Shown here piece after piece: positions 15,001-26,019 of a stretch of 64,000 nt of DNA (positions are counted from its first letter, which is position 1; the number at the start of each line of letters is the position of its first letter). Under the pieces are notes generated by a model. The model was given only the letters and a program-made list of their open reading frames with translations, did no database searches and had not been told where the DNA came from. Both the position numbers and the translations under genes were made by a program. The stretch comes from Heliopora coerulea. Taxonomy: Eukaryota; Cnidaria; Anthozoa; Scleralcyonacea; Helioporidae. The stretch lies in NCBI GenBank assembly GCA_030142905.1, contig JASJOG010000123.1:914001-978000 (forward strand). The letters are read 5' to 3'.

Positions 15001-16103
15001 CAGCACTTGTCCTTCAGACTCATGCTATTTTGATAGTCTTTCAAAAACTCACTCATGCATGTTTTTTTCTCCAAATAGCACTTGAAACCATGCCATTACC
15101 TATACTAATACAACAAAGTAATTACTTATAACTACCGGTATATATTTATCAGTCTATAACAAATACATTCATAAATTATATTATTCTAAGCATTTGCCAG
15201 TGATTATGATTATCATTGCAAAATTTGTGGTAACTATACAGTAGCTACTGTAATTACTACTGCAGAGCCCCCCAGACCATAAAGGGAGATAAAGACATAA
15301 CCTTGTGACGACAAACTAATGGGTTTCTTTACTGGGGCCTAATCTTGTTAATATGAACAATGTCTGGGTTACTTGTTCTCTGCAAGAAATTCACTAAACT
15401 ATTAGTATTTGAAATGGAATGTCAATACATATGCCTTTATAGGAACCCACCATCTGCATTAGTGAAATTTTCCAACCATTATTATATTTTATTTATCTTA
15501 TTTCATTAACAGAGCATCAGCAGATTTTCATCAAGTTCACGTCTTCAGAAAGTATTTGTGGGCGCCAGATGGCGTTCCACTTCTAACATCTGGAAATTAG
15601 AAAAGTCGACTTTGGCACTCAAAGGAACGGTATATTATTGAGCGTTTAAGATTATTCAGGACATAAAATATTGCAGTTTTATGTTTTAGAAACGTGAGAG
15701 CTTGGATAAATCTTAAGATAGATGAATGATCGTCAAGCCCTATACTCAGAAAAACGATTTCTGAGCCCCAGACGGGGATCAAACCCGTCTGGGGTTCAGA
15801 ACCCGTCGAACGGGGATCGAACCCGTCTGGGGGTCTCACCGGTCATCAGAAGGTTGCGGGTTCGATCCCCGTTTGGGGCTCAGAAATCGTTTTTCTGAGT
15901 ATAGGGCTTGACGATCATTCATCTATCTTAACATAAAATATTTAAATGAATTGGACAACTGAGTACTTGACATACATTACACGCATAACGTCTATGCGCC
16001 CAAAAAGATCGAAAGTTGAACTAGTCATCAAATTTTGAATAGAAGAAGCATCCACAGATTCAGTCCTTCGGGCTGTTAATACCACTTCTTGGTTTTCTTC
16101 CAT
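1..16103 (-). CDS. CFAP61: CFAP61, 5' part (17 exons, runs off left edge)
   Basis: Cilia- and flagella-associated protein 61 belongs to the calmodulin- and spoke-associated complex at radial spoke bases of motile cilia. Exons in coding order: 16103-15976, 14687-14537, 11997-11921, 11460-11393, 9674-9545, 8997-8930, 7967-7903, 6757-6547, 4812-4773, 4504-4474, 4076-3994, 3879-3840, 3081-3013, 2241-2171, 1339-1265, 329-293, 124-47. All have GT-AG borders, and the phases chain without a break into 474 codons; vertebrate CFAP61 is about 1,200 residues, so the rest lies left of the window. Family signatures seen: EKANLAITL (res. 44-52), YIEYIFLMVP, VEDHDDLTPIF (186-196), VNGTAVGFMSV (230-240), FCIELFCIDEKFEAR (337-351), ELYVFHRWGLLR and VGVAVIR. 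An acidic linker encoded by two tiny exons (res. 300-323) separates the N-terminal GNAT-like region from the next block. The start is the only ATG giving the family N terminus (RRTES, res. 12-16). Introns carry many repeats. Confidence 0.95.
1430..1625. repeat. CATATGTGAAAT-rich imperfect repeat
   Basis: Many short copies of TTTCACATG, CATATGTGAAAT and CATATGAAA in both orientations within a CFAP61 intron. A further copy lies at 1995-2025. Confidence 0.5.
1845..1990 (+). repeat. Repeat R1, copy 1 (inverted partner at 5040)
   Basis: About 145 bases including ATTTCGCTAAAC and GAGCAGTGTTGTTC. It matches 5040-5175 in reverse orientation at roughly 80 percent by eye. Lies in a CFAP61 intron. Confidence 0.7.
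3766..3811 (-). pseudogene. Decayed duplicate of CFAP61 exon 12
   Basis: This stretch matches 3829-3874, the end of exon 12 with its GTAAGTAT donor, at a 64-base offset and about 80 percent identity. In the copy a one-base deletion breaks the frame, while the donor survives as GTAAGTAC. Confidence 0.65.
4130..4215 (+). repeat. SINE 3' fragment
   Basis: GGGGCTCAGAAACC, AGAGCTTGACCCACGTTCAT and CAAGATATCTCTAAGCTC match the 3' part of the tRNA-type SINE seen complete at 46060-46240. Confidence 0.6.
4561..4722 (+). repeat. (ATTAC)n / (ATATC)n microsatellite
   Basis: CATATCATAT units flank about twelve near-perfect ATTAC units, in the intron between CFAP61 exons 9 and 10. Confidence 0.9.
5040..5175 (-). 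repeat. Repeat R1, copy 2
   Basis: Reverse-oriented copy of 1845-1990. The two copies flank six CFAP61 exons (4812 down to 2171). Confidence 0.7.
5935..6085. repeat. Inverted repeat around CGTAACAAACA
   Basis: AAAATGAATACCCAGCAAA...ATTCGTAACAAACA is mirrored by TGTTTGTTACGAAT...TTTTGTTGGGCATTCATTTT, a foldback of about 60-base arms. Confidence 0.65.
6120..6345. mobile_element. Foldback with CTGATGA...CGAAAC arms
   Basis: Right arm reads CTGATGAAGACGCTTGACCA then GTTTCGAAACATAGG and GAACGGTAGCTTTGTAAA. The left arm carries the same order in reverse. It resembles the head-to-head Penelope terminal pieces elsewhere in the window, but no protein is attached. Confidence 0.5.
8050..8433. mobile_element. 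Near-palindromic MITE, same family as 34765-36272
   Basis: Two arms of about 170 bases start CACCTTTTGCTGTTCATTA and contain CATTCTATAGCGCCAACA and AACACCATTCTACTATACAT. They meet near 8245. Lies in a CFAP61 intron. Confidence 0.8.
9125..9330 (-). repeat. tRNA-derived SINE copy (minus)
   Basis: On the minus strand: GGCAGCTCTATGGTTAGAAC (A-box-like), GGTAGCGGATTCGAGCCCCG (B-box-like), then CAGAAATTG and the shared GAGCTTGG...CATTTATC tail. A flanking inverted pair CATATGTGCGACCTAAGCGG is at 9298-9400. Confidence 0.65.
10373..10830 (+). repeat. Repeat R2, copy 1
   Basis: About 450 bases that recur in the same orientation at 52222-52680, including GACATTCACCAG, GATGTCCGGAAG, an A-run, GTATAATAAAACAATTATTGG and an inverted pair around AGAATTATCCAGACC. 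Family unknown. Confidence 0.75.
10950..11250 (+). repeat. Three tandem ~103-base units
   Basis: Each unit has GAACAGCATCATCTTGAAAA (or a variant), CCCACGATATGAGTTAATAAC and GAAATACTATTTTCATATGT. A diverged single unit lies near 7655. Confidence 0.8.
12350..12965 (+). repeat. (GGAA)n microsatellite, ~600 bases
   Basis: Purine-only tract of GGAA units with AGGAAAGG interruptions in the intron between CFAP61 exons 2 and 3. Long open frames on both strands here are repeat translation. Confidence 0.97.
13293..14003. mobile_element. 710-base foldback element
   Basis: Arms pair from GAGGTTATACACTATCTAAA inward through CACGTGGGCTTTTATAGT, GTCACGTGACAAAAATGAAC and GAGATGCATTTCCTGAC. The inner loop lies near 13740-13755. 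Arm ends carry the GGGCCTTCGCTCGAAAC type motif seen in other foldbacks here. It lies in the CFAP61 exon 2-3 intron and contains no protein. Confidence 0.8.
15700..15940. repeat. Inverted pair of SINE copies
   Basis: Two SINE fragments face each other. The left half is minus (GACGGGGATCAAACCCGTC) and the right half plus (GGTTGCGGGTTCGATCCCCG). The shared tails GGCTTGACGATCATTCATCT lie at both outer ends. Confidence 0.75.
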
Positions 16104-16356
16104 CTTTGCTTAGTTTGCACAGCCTCTGTTACACTTCCAAATTGACGAGTCAAAAGCGATAGTTTCAATTCAGTTTTCCGCAGAAATTTTTCCCTGTTTC
16201 CAATAACAATAATCTTTTTCAGCAGAATATTTCTTTAAGATTTGGTCTATGAAAAATTTTCCTCTGAAACGCGTCGACTACTTTGCAAGCCACATTTTTC
16301 ATGAGTTCTGCAATTATAAAATATATCGTAGTTGCCACCATCCACCATTGATGACT

Positions 16357-16369
16357 GTAGCCAGGCAAC
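16357..16369 (+). promoter_or_regulatory. X-box (RFX site) upstream of CFAP61
   Basis: The sequence GTAGCCAGGCAAC fits the RFX consensus GTNRCC-N(0-3)-RGYAAC with a one-base spacer. It lies about 255 bases upstream of the CFAP61 start codon, which is read leftwards from 16103. RFX factors drive ciliary genes across animals, so position and match support a functional role. Occupancy is inferred. Confidence 0.6.
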
Positions 16370-16534
16370 AAAAAAAATTCGTTCCCAGATTTCTAATCCG
16401 TGGTATACCGGGGAGTCTGGGCACAGAGGCAAGAACCGTGGGAAATTTTAAATCAAGATCATATGGGTCCTGATCATTTGATGGGTATGATTTGTTTTCG
16501 TATCCCAGATTTAGTATGTATATTTGTTTGGTTT

Positions 16535-16672
16535 AATTGAATACAAGGCGTTCTCTGACCTGAGATTTTTATTGGCGAGCTTTCGACTACCTGTACTGTA
16601 GCCTTCGACACTTCAGGTAGTCAAAAGCTCGTCAATAAAAATCTCAGGTCAAAGAACGCCTTGTATTCAATT
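16535..16672. repeat. 138-base palindrome upstream of CFAP61
   Basis: Arms of about 62 bases, starting AATTGAATACAAGGCGTTCT, are almost perfect inverted copies around a short centre. Confidence 0.85.
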
Positions 16673-17699
16673 ATGTCTCTTCCTGGCCGCGTTTCATCTA
16701 TATTTTTGTTTGGTTTAGTTGGAAGATTGTTCATTTAGTTCAAATAGTTCAATTGAATATATCTGAATCCAAGTTAACATAAAATACAATCTATTTAATT
16801 ATTGGCATCCTCAACAGGCCTCTTAAACTAACAAGCTAAGTGACCCCCAACTCTCTTAACATGTTTGATATGGAATTATTAAGCCAGAAAACGCCGGGAG
16901 GAATAGTTAAGAAAAATTCTCGAGTTGTAATTTTCAAAATTTCCATTGGCTCCAAAAAAATAGGTAAAAATTGGAGCTGGTCACTTTACCAAGATTAAAT
17001 TTCTTCACTGAATGGGAAAACGCCGTTTAAAAGCAGATTTACCTTGACACCTCAAGAAACTTGTAAAGAGACATTTTAAGGTTGTTAATGCAAAATTGAG
17101 GCTCGAGTGATGAATGCTTAGCTAGGTAATAATATGTCAAATTTTTTGTCACTATGTTGGATGATATTAATTTATTATCAAACGCGGCAGTCCGAAACAA
17201 CAAGCACTTATATCCTTCCAAAACGAGATTGCTCCTGCTAACATGTGGCATGAACAACATTAAAACCTCCGTTGAACGGTTTCTCGTCATGTGAGTGCAG
17301 AACTAGCATTTTAAAGAGATTTACCACATGCATGAAAAAATTGGTCTTGGTGAAGTAGTTAGTTGCACTGTCCTCTGTTTCTTAAATCTAATGTAAGTTT
17401 TGGAGAAAACAAAACAAAACAAAACCCATAAGCTCCAGTGCTATTCACTTAAAAAGTCATCCTTCTACCCGCTTTCTTGCGTCATTATTTCGTGTACGCT
17501 GTTTCAAGAGGATTCAAGAGACTTCTTAGTGAAGATGGCCTATTTCATTTAAAGTTACTTTTTGATACGTTTGTACCTGTCGATGTCGGGAAGAATCTGT
17601 ATAGATGGATTTCATTTACTTCTGTACTATTTCCTTAGAAACACTTTACTAAATCGTTGGTGGGAACATGCATTTTTAGACAGTTAGATTAAAAATTCT

Positions 17700-17705
17700 T
17701 TTATT
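17700..17705 (-). terminator. SPMIP10 poly(A) signal
   Basis: AATAAA read on the minus strand, about 125 bases past the SPMIP10 stop codon. This is a normal distance for a short 3' UTR. Confidence 0.5.
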
Positions 17706-17828
17706 TCACATAGTTTGAAGAAGTTTGATTTTTTTCACTTCCAGTTGTTGACCATTATATTACAGTTAGTATACAGATGATTTAACAGTATAGTTACATG
17801 GTTCGGTTTTATCTTAACGGGATTTTAC

Positions 17829-20800
17829 TTAAACTCGGTGTATTAAACTGCTTTGGTACTTTGACATGGGAGAGTGAAACCATGGATTTAACAGCCTGTC
17901 TCTTGGAATATGTATGATCTTGCTTTCTACCATATCTCTTGGTTCCACATTGTTTAAACGTTCTAAGAAAAGAAATTGCATGACAAATTTTAGTTTGAGT
18001 ACTTTACAGAGTTGATTAATAGTTTTAAGCCCAAAAAGGGTGAAAATTATGCTGTCATTGAAAAGACAAGCTACGATCCTTGATTATAAGCTTTTTGGTA
18101 GTTAGTTGCCTAAACTGGGTTTTTACTTTCGTTGAGACAACCGAGACGAAGCTGGAAGCGAAAACATCACAGGCGAGGAAAACATATCAAACGCGTTTAA
18201 CAATTTTCTTTGTTGAAATAGGACCAAAACTAGCGGCAAACATTCCTCCATCAGATATAGATCCAATAGAATACGTACGGCCTTGTCACACGGAATTTAA
18301 TTATACAGCAATCACAAAAACAGTTCTAGCCACTACAATTAACCAAATTCACTCGAACAAAGCGCCTGGTCTAGACAAAATTTCGAACAAACTTATCAAA
18401 GCAACTGGAAATGCTATATACGACTCCTTATTGCATATATTCGATCTAATACTGGATACTGGCATTTTCCGGAGGATCTCAAGCTTACGAGAGTAACTCC
18501 AATTCATAAAGAAGGAGATAAGTCTGAATGTGGAAACTATAGACCTATATCCGTAATTCCAGCGCTAGCCAAAATACTAGAAAAACTCATTTGTGAGCAA
18601 ATTAACTTGCATATTAATAACAATAATATAATTTGTGAACAACAATCCGGCTTTCGCCCAGGTCATTCCACTGAAACCGCACTTCTGTATTGCACCAATC
18701 AATGGCTGTTAAATACGGATGAAGGACTAATTAACGGGGTCCTTTTCCTAGATTTTAAAAAAGCGTTCGATACAGTTGACCACTGTATTCTCCTGCAAAA
18801 AAATTGGAAAAATATGGAATAAAAGGGATAGCCCATAAACTTATTAAATCGTATTTGAGCAACAGAAAACAAGTCTGCGTACTTAATAATACTAAATCAG
18901 AACAAAAAACAGTTCAATGTGGAATACCGGAAGGTTCCAATTTAGGACCATTGCTGTTTTCCATATACATAAATGATTTACCAAATTGCCTAAAACACAC
19001 TCGAGCTTCTATGTTTGCTGACGACACGAGCTTGACATGTACAGGATCTTCTGCACACGAAATTGAAAATAAATTAAACTCAGACTTATGTAATGTGAAT
19101 AGATGGCTCAGGGCGAATAAACTAACATTGAACAACAAAAAAACCAAATTTATGCTGATAGCCTCAAAAAGAAAATTAAATCAAATTTCTAATAATTTAC
19201 AAATATTAGTAAAAAATTCATTGATTCAGCAAGTTAAACAAAAGGAGGTTCTAGGTGTTTTAATCGATCAGGAATTAAAGTGGAAAGAACACATTGATAC
19301 ACAATGCAAGAAGCTTTCAAGTGCTATTGCTCTCTTGAGAAGAGCAAAGGCATTTGTTTCACAAAATGAATTAATTCGTATGTACAACTCCTTAGTAGTT
19401 CCGTACTTTACATGCTGCTCAAACGTCTGGTATGACGGAAATAATCGTACAAATCTTGAAAAAATTTACAAAATGCAAAAAAGGGCAGCTCGTGTTATAA
19501 CTAGCTCTAATTACGATATAAGATCCAAGAGTATCTTTAAAAGTTTAAAATGGATTCCAATTGAGTTTACCCTTCAAAAAAGGGAGATTTTAATGACACT
19601 CAAGGCTATCCTACGTGTTGCACCGGAGTACATTAATAATATGTTTAATTACTGTAATGACAGTACATATCAAATGCGGAGCAACAGTCGCAAGCTCACA
19701 TTAAACAAGCCCAGTAGAAACTTTATGAAAAAAGTTTCTCGTATCGGGGCGCTGTCGCCTGGAATAATTTGCCCGATGAATTGATTGATAACTATGAGCA
19801 ATTTTCAATTTGTCATTTTAAAACTTTACTTGACAAATATTTTTATGAATTGAATGACATCGATTGAAATAACTCGAAATAACGAAAGCAAAGATTTATT
19901 CTTCAATCCTTTAATTGAAGTGTATGTATTTACATCATACATCCTATATATTTAGATTAATTTTCTTTTTTAGTTTTTATTAAGTAATGTAAATAGTTTA
20001 AGAAACGGCCCCTTGAAACGCAGCTTTAGCTGAAGGGCTACCGTTGTGAAATAACTAATTAATAATAATAAGACAAGCAGTGCCGGATTAGCAATGGGGC
20101 ACTTGGGGCACGTGCCCCAGACCCCCCTCATAAAGAGGCCGACCACATAAAGGGCCCCCCCCCACATAGAAGACTTTCATAAAACAATAATAATCATAAC
20201 ATAGCAGTTACACGAACAACAATACAAGGACAAAAATATAAACAACAATTGCAACAACTTTAATAATAATAATACAAATATTAAAATATTCTGAAACGGC
20301 TCTTCGTGATCGACAGCAGCTAACATCAGTACACTATAAAAACACATATTCAATCAGAAGTTTTGGTTTGAAAGAACCATAAAAACGGTTGAATGAAATC
20401 GAGTTGTATTGAAATATGAGCACCTCGACAGACACAAGCGTCGGGCACACGAGTACCCTAGTGGACAACAGATGCGATTTCTAACAACAGAAAAGGGAGG
20501 TAGTATAAACTGGTTGTTTAGAAGTCGAGAAGAATACAGGAAGTTCTAAATCAACCAACTCATCCCACCCATACGCGTTCAGCATTAAGCCACGATGACA
20601 ATTTGAAACAAGTTGAATCGAAATTGGTCAAGACCAGGAGACCGTTTCGACAACTGGACAAGACATTATTGAAGCCATTATCCATAAGAAGACAATGATG
20701 CTCAGGCAACAAGAGTTCTGGAACTTCTTGACTTCCCAACTGCTACCATGCACCTCTATAGAGCCACCAAAGATTCGCTAGACTATCAATAAACGTTGGT

Positions 20801-23800
20801 CAAGCCATAACTTCAGGAAAACGATTTTGGAGCCCCACACGGGAATCGAACCCGTAGACTTTTGATGACCAGTAAAAAGCTCCCCAATCATTGAGTTACC
20901 GAGACTCAGATGGCAAACGCACGTGCAAGTTCGAACACATGTGTCGCCGTTCAATCCCCGTCTCGGGCTCAGAAACCGTTTTCTGAGGTTAGTGCTTTAA
21001 AAACGTTCATCGATCATCGATGATATCTCAAAGCTCACACGTCTACAACGTATATCCACTTAAAGATTGTTTAAGAATGAGAGGAGCACATTGGACAGTC
21101 CAAGTGAATTTTGTTGTAGCTCTCAGGTTAACTTCAATCAATGACTAGACCAAAGAGTGGGTCAAAAAGTTTTGGACATTATAATCTTTATTGACCTTCA
21201 TGTCTCCTACAGCTTACGTGGTCATTTTGAAGTTAGTCTGAAGATAAATGTCGTCAAATAGACTTCCAAGTTATCGGGTAGGAAGCTGAAACTGCCGGCT
21301 GCAATTACCCCGTTAAATGCCATTTTTGATTTGACTTTTTGACAGGCAGCCATCATTCTAGTTATAATTGTGGTCTCTTAAAGTTTTTGGGACGGAGGTG
21401 CCCCTCCCGGCCTCCAGCACTCGCTGCCGATGCTCAGCTGCATGTACATTCCCTCCATAAAATGAGGAATTTCCACTTCTGAGCAAAGTAGCTAATTGGA
21501 TGTTCCGTGGACTAACCTCCGGGTCAACCCACAAGTTCACTATAAATAAACTTACCTCTGTGCTCAAGATATAAGCTGGTGTCATGCGGGCCATATCTAT
21601 AGTTGGAACGTTTGCAATTCTACGAGTAAAAAAAGGAGACAATTTTTATCCCATTTAATACGATGAGCCATTTATTATTCAAATACACAAAAAATTGACA
21701 GCTAAACTGTTGGGAATAAGTTGCTGCAGATCTTGTCAGGTCTCTTCTGGGCATATAACAACAGCATATTATCATTAATTAAATGGGCCGTTTGCATAGA
21801 GGTTTAGTTTTGGGTATGCCATGCGGGCAGCAAAATATCACTTCAAATTAATTCACCCAAAAACCGCTTCGGATTCCGTCACAATACCTGTAGGATAAGA
21901 CGGCGATTTTTCATATCTCTGGTCCATTCAGGGACATATCTCTTAGGAATTACTGGATGATATCTGGACCAAACTGGAAGACTGGAATTTAAAAAAATTG
22001 AGTTAATTTTAACGAATGTAAACAAATACGTTAAGCCTTGTTTATTTGGTCTAGGCTTTAACAAGGCAAGTGGATTGAGGCGTCTGTGAGGTCTTTGATG
22101 TAATTCGAATACCAAAATTTTAGGGAACTGTAATTTCCTCGCAATGATTTCTCCAACAATTTAAAGTTAATTAAAGCTTAGAAAGTTTGTGATAAATTGA
22201 AATCAATATCCTGTCGAAAGTACATGAAACAGTAGCAAAAACAGTTCTTCCCAATCCCTTAAGGGAATCCTAGATGCATTGCTGGGAGAAATTTGGTTTG
22301 TGGTTGACATAAAATAATCAAAATAAAATAGAATAAAATAAACGAAAAGATTTTGACGTAACAGAGATTAGGGTTTCAGCAGATGAGTGTGTTTTTGTCG
22401 GTCTTTGCTCTCACAATCTTGCATTTTTTCTTCATGAAAAGTCAAAGTTGAGTATCACCTGATACTGATTCATTACGTTCTCCAATCCTAGCTCGTTAAG
22501 GTTTGCGATGAAAATATTATATATTCCTGTTATAATAAATAGTTAAGATTACACGATGTACACAAACCTCTGTCGTCGACCTCTTCACTTATCTTTCAAC
22601 TGATTTTTGAAAGTTGCGAAATTCCGAAGCAATGCCATGAGTTGTAGGGTCTAATTTCGAGGTGATTTACAAGGGCTAAAATGTGCCGGGAGCAGTCGAT
22701 TTATGAGAGGATTTTTGTTCAACCTTTCATACAAGTGTTTGGGCCCAATTTACCTTATAATTTAGCCATGGCCAATTCCTCAAACGCAAACCCCCCCTCT
22801 AATCCCAAGCGTAAACGGCGCCAACAAAATAACGTGTCAGTTCAATGCTCATCCGAATTAGTCAAACCATCTTGAAAATTTTAACAGATGGATCGAGTGA
22901 GACAGGCCTGAAATATTTTTTTGAGCCGGTCTCATGTAACGGGACAATACTTTTTACAATAATTTCTATGCGACCCGAAGTGAAGTCGAACCGGCCTGAT
23001 TTCAGACCGGTCTCATGTAATGACCCCCTAACTCTCGTTGATGTCTGCTCGACTCGTTTGCGCATAAATAAAGCCCCTGCCAATAGAGTAAACTACATTT
23101 AGTTCTGAATCTTAGAGACTCTGGGTCGGGATTTGTCCTCTTGCAAGAATTTACGGCACCTATGCTTGAAGAATAATACTTTGCATAAAAACTCAAATTG
23201 AGCGGCAATGTTGCCTGGCTATTTGCATGTTCTTGTAGGAAGTCATAATTACTTATACGCTGTAGCTCTTCCGCTCTTTTCGGTCTCAGACGTACCCCTT
23301 GACACGTAAACACGTCTGGCACGAGCCAGAAGAAGATATAGAGTCGGATACGGACTGGAAAGTATTAAAAATTTGCTGATTACTTCGTCAAGATACTGGA
23401 ATAACTGCTGAAAAGTTACCCGGTTATACATTATTTTTATTCTCTCTAGTGAGACGAAACGACTAATTGTTCTTTTTGTTAACACAATACCCATGCAAGT
23501 AACGTCATATCAGCGATCGGCTGATATGACCATTTTTGCCGCTTTTCCACGCTGTGCATTTGTCCAATATTTTGTTCCGGACTAGCCATATAACATCCTG
23601 GCTGTATATGGAATCGATAAACTTTATCTAATTAGAACCTCACTTCTCGAGGCTGCAAAGCTGTTAGCATTCAATCACTTTCGAAGCCTGGTGAAGCTAT
23701 TTTTATGCTCGTTTGTATTTCCACACATACTTGGAATATATTGGAATGCGACATGACTGCATTTTAAGAAAACATACAGATGTTTGCTTTTTTAAGACCC

Positions 23801-24002
23801 TGTCAATTGTGAAAGCTCTGTGGCATGGAGCCGCTTTGTCATTCCTCAATTATGCTTTATTGAAGTCAACAGAGAACAAGATCATACTGCAGTCCCATTC
23901 AAGTTTGCAGCTTTGAGCGTCGAAACCAGATTACCTTAAGGCTGTAAGTTTAGTTGTCGAAAAAATAGAGCATTTCGAGCCGACAGTGAAGTCCCCTTCC
24001 AT
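17829..24002 (-). CDS. SPMIP10: SPMIP10/TEX43-like sperm microtubule inner protein
   Basis: Small sperm-tail protein, known in vertebrates as TEX43 or SPMIP10, which sits inside doublet microtubules of the flagellum. Three exons are firm: 21973-21888 (WSRYHPVIPKRYVPEW), 21619-21556 (CKRSNYRYGPHDTSLYLEHR) and 17962-17829 (FHSPMSKYQSSLIHRV then stop). Their phases agree (2 bases carried in, 0, then 1). Each aligns with the vertebrate protein: IPxRYVxxW, a central G..D.SL.L.H segment and the terminal HSPxSxYQS motif. Upstream, exons 24002-23935 (MEGDFTVGSK...) and 22487-22459 also join in phase and would give 126 residues, close to the vertebrate 134, but they are short and weakly conserved, so treat them as tentative. 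The last intron (17963-21555) is swollen by a LINE and a SINE. Confidence 0.78.
18130..20072 (+). mobile_element. 5'-truncated, frameshifted non-LTR retrotransposon (LINE)
   Basis: A reverse transcriptase reads through 18140-19867 in several frames. Motifs in order: APGLDKI, YRPISVIP (18541 on, another frame), QSGFRPGHSTETALL, FLDFKKAFDTVDH, GIPEGSNLGPLLFSIYINDLP, the catalytic box FADD (normally YADD/FADD) and SNVWYDGNNRTNLEKI. This fits a Jockey/CR1/L2-type RT. There is no endonuclease domain upstream, so the copy is 5' truncated. Frameshifts near 18200, 18480, 18800 and 19750 make it dead. The reading continues after the last shift to WNNLPDELID and a stop at 19867. The 3' end runs into an AATAAT-rich tail near 20060. 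It is inserted in the last intron of the oppositely oriented SPMIP10. Confidence 0.9.
20078..20165 (+). mobile_element. Fragment of a hAT-like repeat end
   Basis: GC-rich sequence starting GTGCCGGATTAGCA, followed by a GGGGCAC-rich stretch, abuts the LINE tail. A related end, read in reverse, occurs at 26855-26912. I see no partner terminal repeat or target duplication here. Confidence 0.35.
20818..21060. repeat. SINE copies in SPMIP10 intron
   Basis: A minus-strand head (CCACACGGGAATCGAACCCG) is followed by a plus-strand part (GTTCAATCCCCGTCTCGGG, then the AAAACGTTCATCGATC tail), a second head-to-head SINE arrangement. Confidence 0.6.
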
Positions 24003-25540
24003 TTTTGGATTGTTGACTTGTCAAGGAAACCCGAGATTATGATTCCACGAAAGTGCAACCAAACTATGCGTTTTAACTTTTATTTGCACATTCCTTGCAC
24101 TGTTTCCATACCAAATTGAAACACAAGAGACATTTCACCAAGAGAGTTAATATTTAGGCTACATCTCTCATCTTGTCTGCTCATCCAGTCCAGAACAAAG
24201 TTTGGTCATAGTCCTTCAGGCCAACTGTAACTCTATTCCTCTCCGAGGTTGCCAACAAGGTCAAGCTGTGCCCAGCAGTTTCTATAATCCCGTCTCGACT
24301 AGTAACGGAACCGTCCCACATCTATAAATCAGCTTACTACCCGCATCAACTTTTACCCTCTGCCATTTCTAAATCTTGGCTTCTTGTCTTTCGGAACAAA
24401 ACAAGTGTTTATATTGAAGAATGTACAAGCACTCATGCAAATTATACATGGGTCTCAGTTTAACTCTACTGCTAAGTAACATGGCTTAGCTCGTTGATTT
24501 CTAATAATTTAGAATCCCATCATCTCTTATCTTCACATCCTCTAGTTTCTTACCTTTCGTATCCGTTCATTGTCGTAAATCACTCAACCACTGGACTCGC
24601 ATGAACACTGAGAAAATTTAGTATGTTGGTTCGCTTGAAACCACGTTGATACAACACAACAACTCGCTGTATGGCTATTGGTGTATTGGTCGCTATGACT
24701 ACCTGTATTCCTCGCTAACTTTAATTATAGTTTGACTCGAGTTGACGCAGTCTCGATGACAGACAAGAAAACCTCGTTGACAAATATTATTCACTTGAGT
24801 GAACACATGCATGCCTTTTCATAATTGGATTCCAAATATTTCTCACCTCATTTAAACTATGGGGAAATCGAACGTACAATCAAGAAATAAATGGTGAATT
24901 TGTAAACGCCAAATTCACCTTCTCGTTTTGTTGTCAGGTTTAACAGCAAAAAACAAGGTTTAACCTTAGTTTAGAACTTCGACATCTAATATGAATCTCC
25001 GATCGATGTTAGCAGGGTTCCATTTATGTCACAGCTTGGCTCACATACCGTCATTTATATACCATTATATACTCTAAATAAAGTTGTGCTGATAATGAAG
25101 GTGAAGATTGAGAAGGGAATTAGAATATGGATTTATCGTTTGCTTCTTACATCACCTCGAAAATTTGATAATTTGAGGGGAAAAAAAACTTTCACACTGT
25201 TGAATTCGAACCTACCACCTGTAAACCACCGGCTGGGTACAGCTTTACGCTCAGGCGTTTATTTTGAATTCACTGAACTACACAAAACTCTTATGAAGTG
25301 AATGGATTGAACGTTGGGTTGCTCCGTCTCAACTTGTATCAACGGCGGAGTTCAGGCACCAGGCATAGAGTATAACGAACCTTATTTTTGACAGCGTTTA
25401 TGGCAACCTGTCGAAACGTTGTCATTGCGTCACCTTCTCGATCAATGAAAGCAAAATTTGCTCGGAGCGATTGACGAAGCATTCCACACCCAATACTGAG
25501 GTCTAAACAGATGATTTTCTAACAATGAAAGCCATTCGCT
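22000..25540. other. Spacer between SPMIP10 C-terminal exons and gene A
   Basis: Apart from the two tentative SPMIP10 exons I recognise no coding sequence. A small foldback repeat with two copies of CCGGTCTCATGTAA lies at 22890-23036. Open frames at 22681-22875, 23249-23494 and 25026-25301 show no family motif or matching splice sites. Confidence 0.5.
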
Positions 25541-25613
25541 ATGGTTAGAAAGTGCCAGCGATTTCTTATTTTGGCTGTATCAGTGATCCAGATATTTTTC
25601 GACAGGTCCTTAG
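25541..25613 (+). CDS. Gene A exon 1, signal peptide
   Basis: Seventy-three bases, ending one base into a codon before GTAGGTAA. It encodes 24 residues with a basic start and a 13-residue hydrophobic core. The start was chosen because this ATG opens the hydrophobic segment and the phase matches exon 2. It is not found by a long-ORF search. Confidence 0.6.
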
Positions 25614-25953
25614 GTAGGTAAAATTTCTTATGAAATCAAAACGTTAACACTGGTAAAATCCTCCTAAATGTCAGTATATTTTACAGATAATGAACAGTTC
25701 GTCTTTCTAAACGTTCGTTCTTGAAACTTTTAAAGTGATTTGTTTTCCCCATTTCATCGCTGAGTCATTCTTGTCACTCGTAAGCAAATACAAACAACTG
25801 CCATTCGCAGACAAATGTGTTTATGTATATATGTATATACATATATATCTATGCATATATCTATATCTATATATAGGTTTACAAATATTGATGAAAGAAT
25901 TTTCAATATTTGTAAACCTATAATAAATCATTCGAAGGAAGGTGCTAATATGT

Positions 25954-26019
<66 letters not shown>

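Larger units (their letters stand above)
16104..17828. other. Spacer between CFAP61 and SPMIP10
   Basis: This is the upstream region of CFAP61 and the downstream region of SPMIP10; both are read leftwards. It holds the X-box, a 138-base palindrome (16535-16672) and the SPMIP10 poly(A) signal. A plus-strand reading frame at 16249-16473 has no recognisable product. I see nothing else. Confidence 0.6.

Noticed and set aside
16249..16473. Plus-strand 74-codon frame divergent from CFAP61
   Set aside because: No family motif or splice partner; it overlaps the X-box region, so a chance frame is likelier.
23209..23221. GTTGCCTGGCTAT as an X-box for SPMIP10
   Set aside because: Only one half-site fits the consensus, and it would fall inside an intron of the proposed gene.
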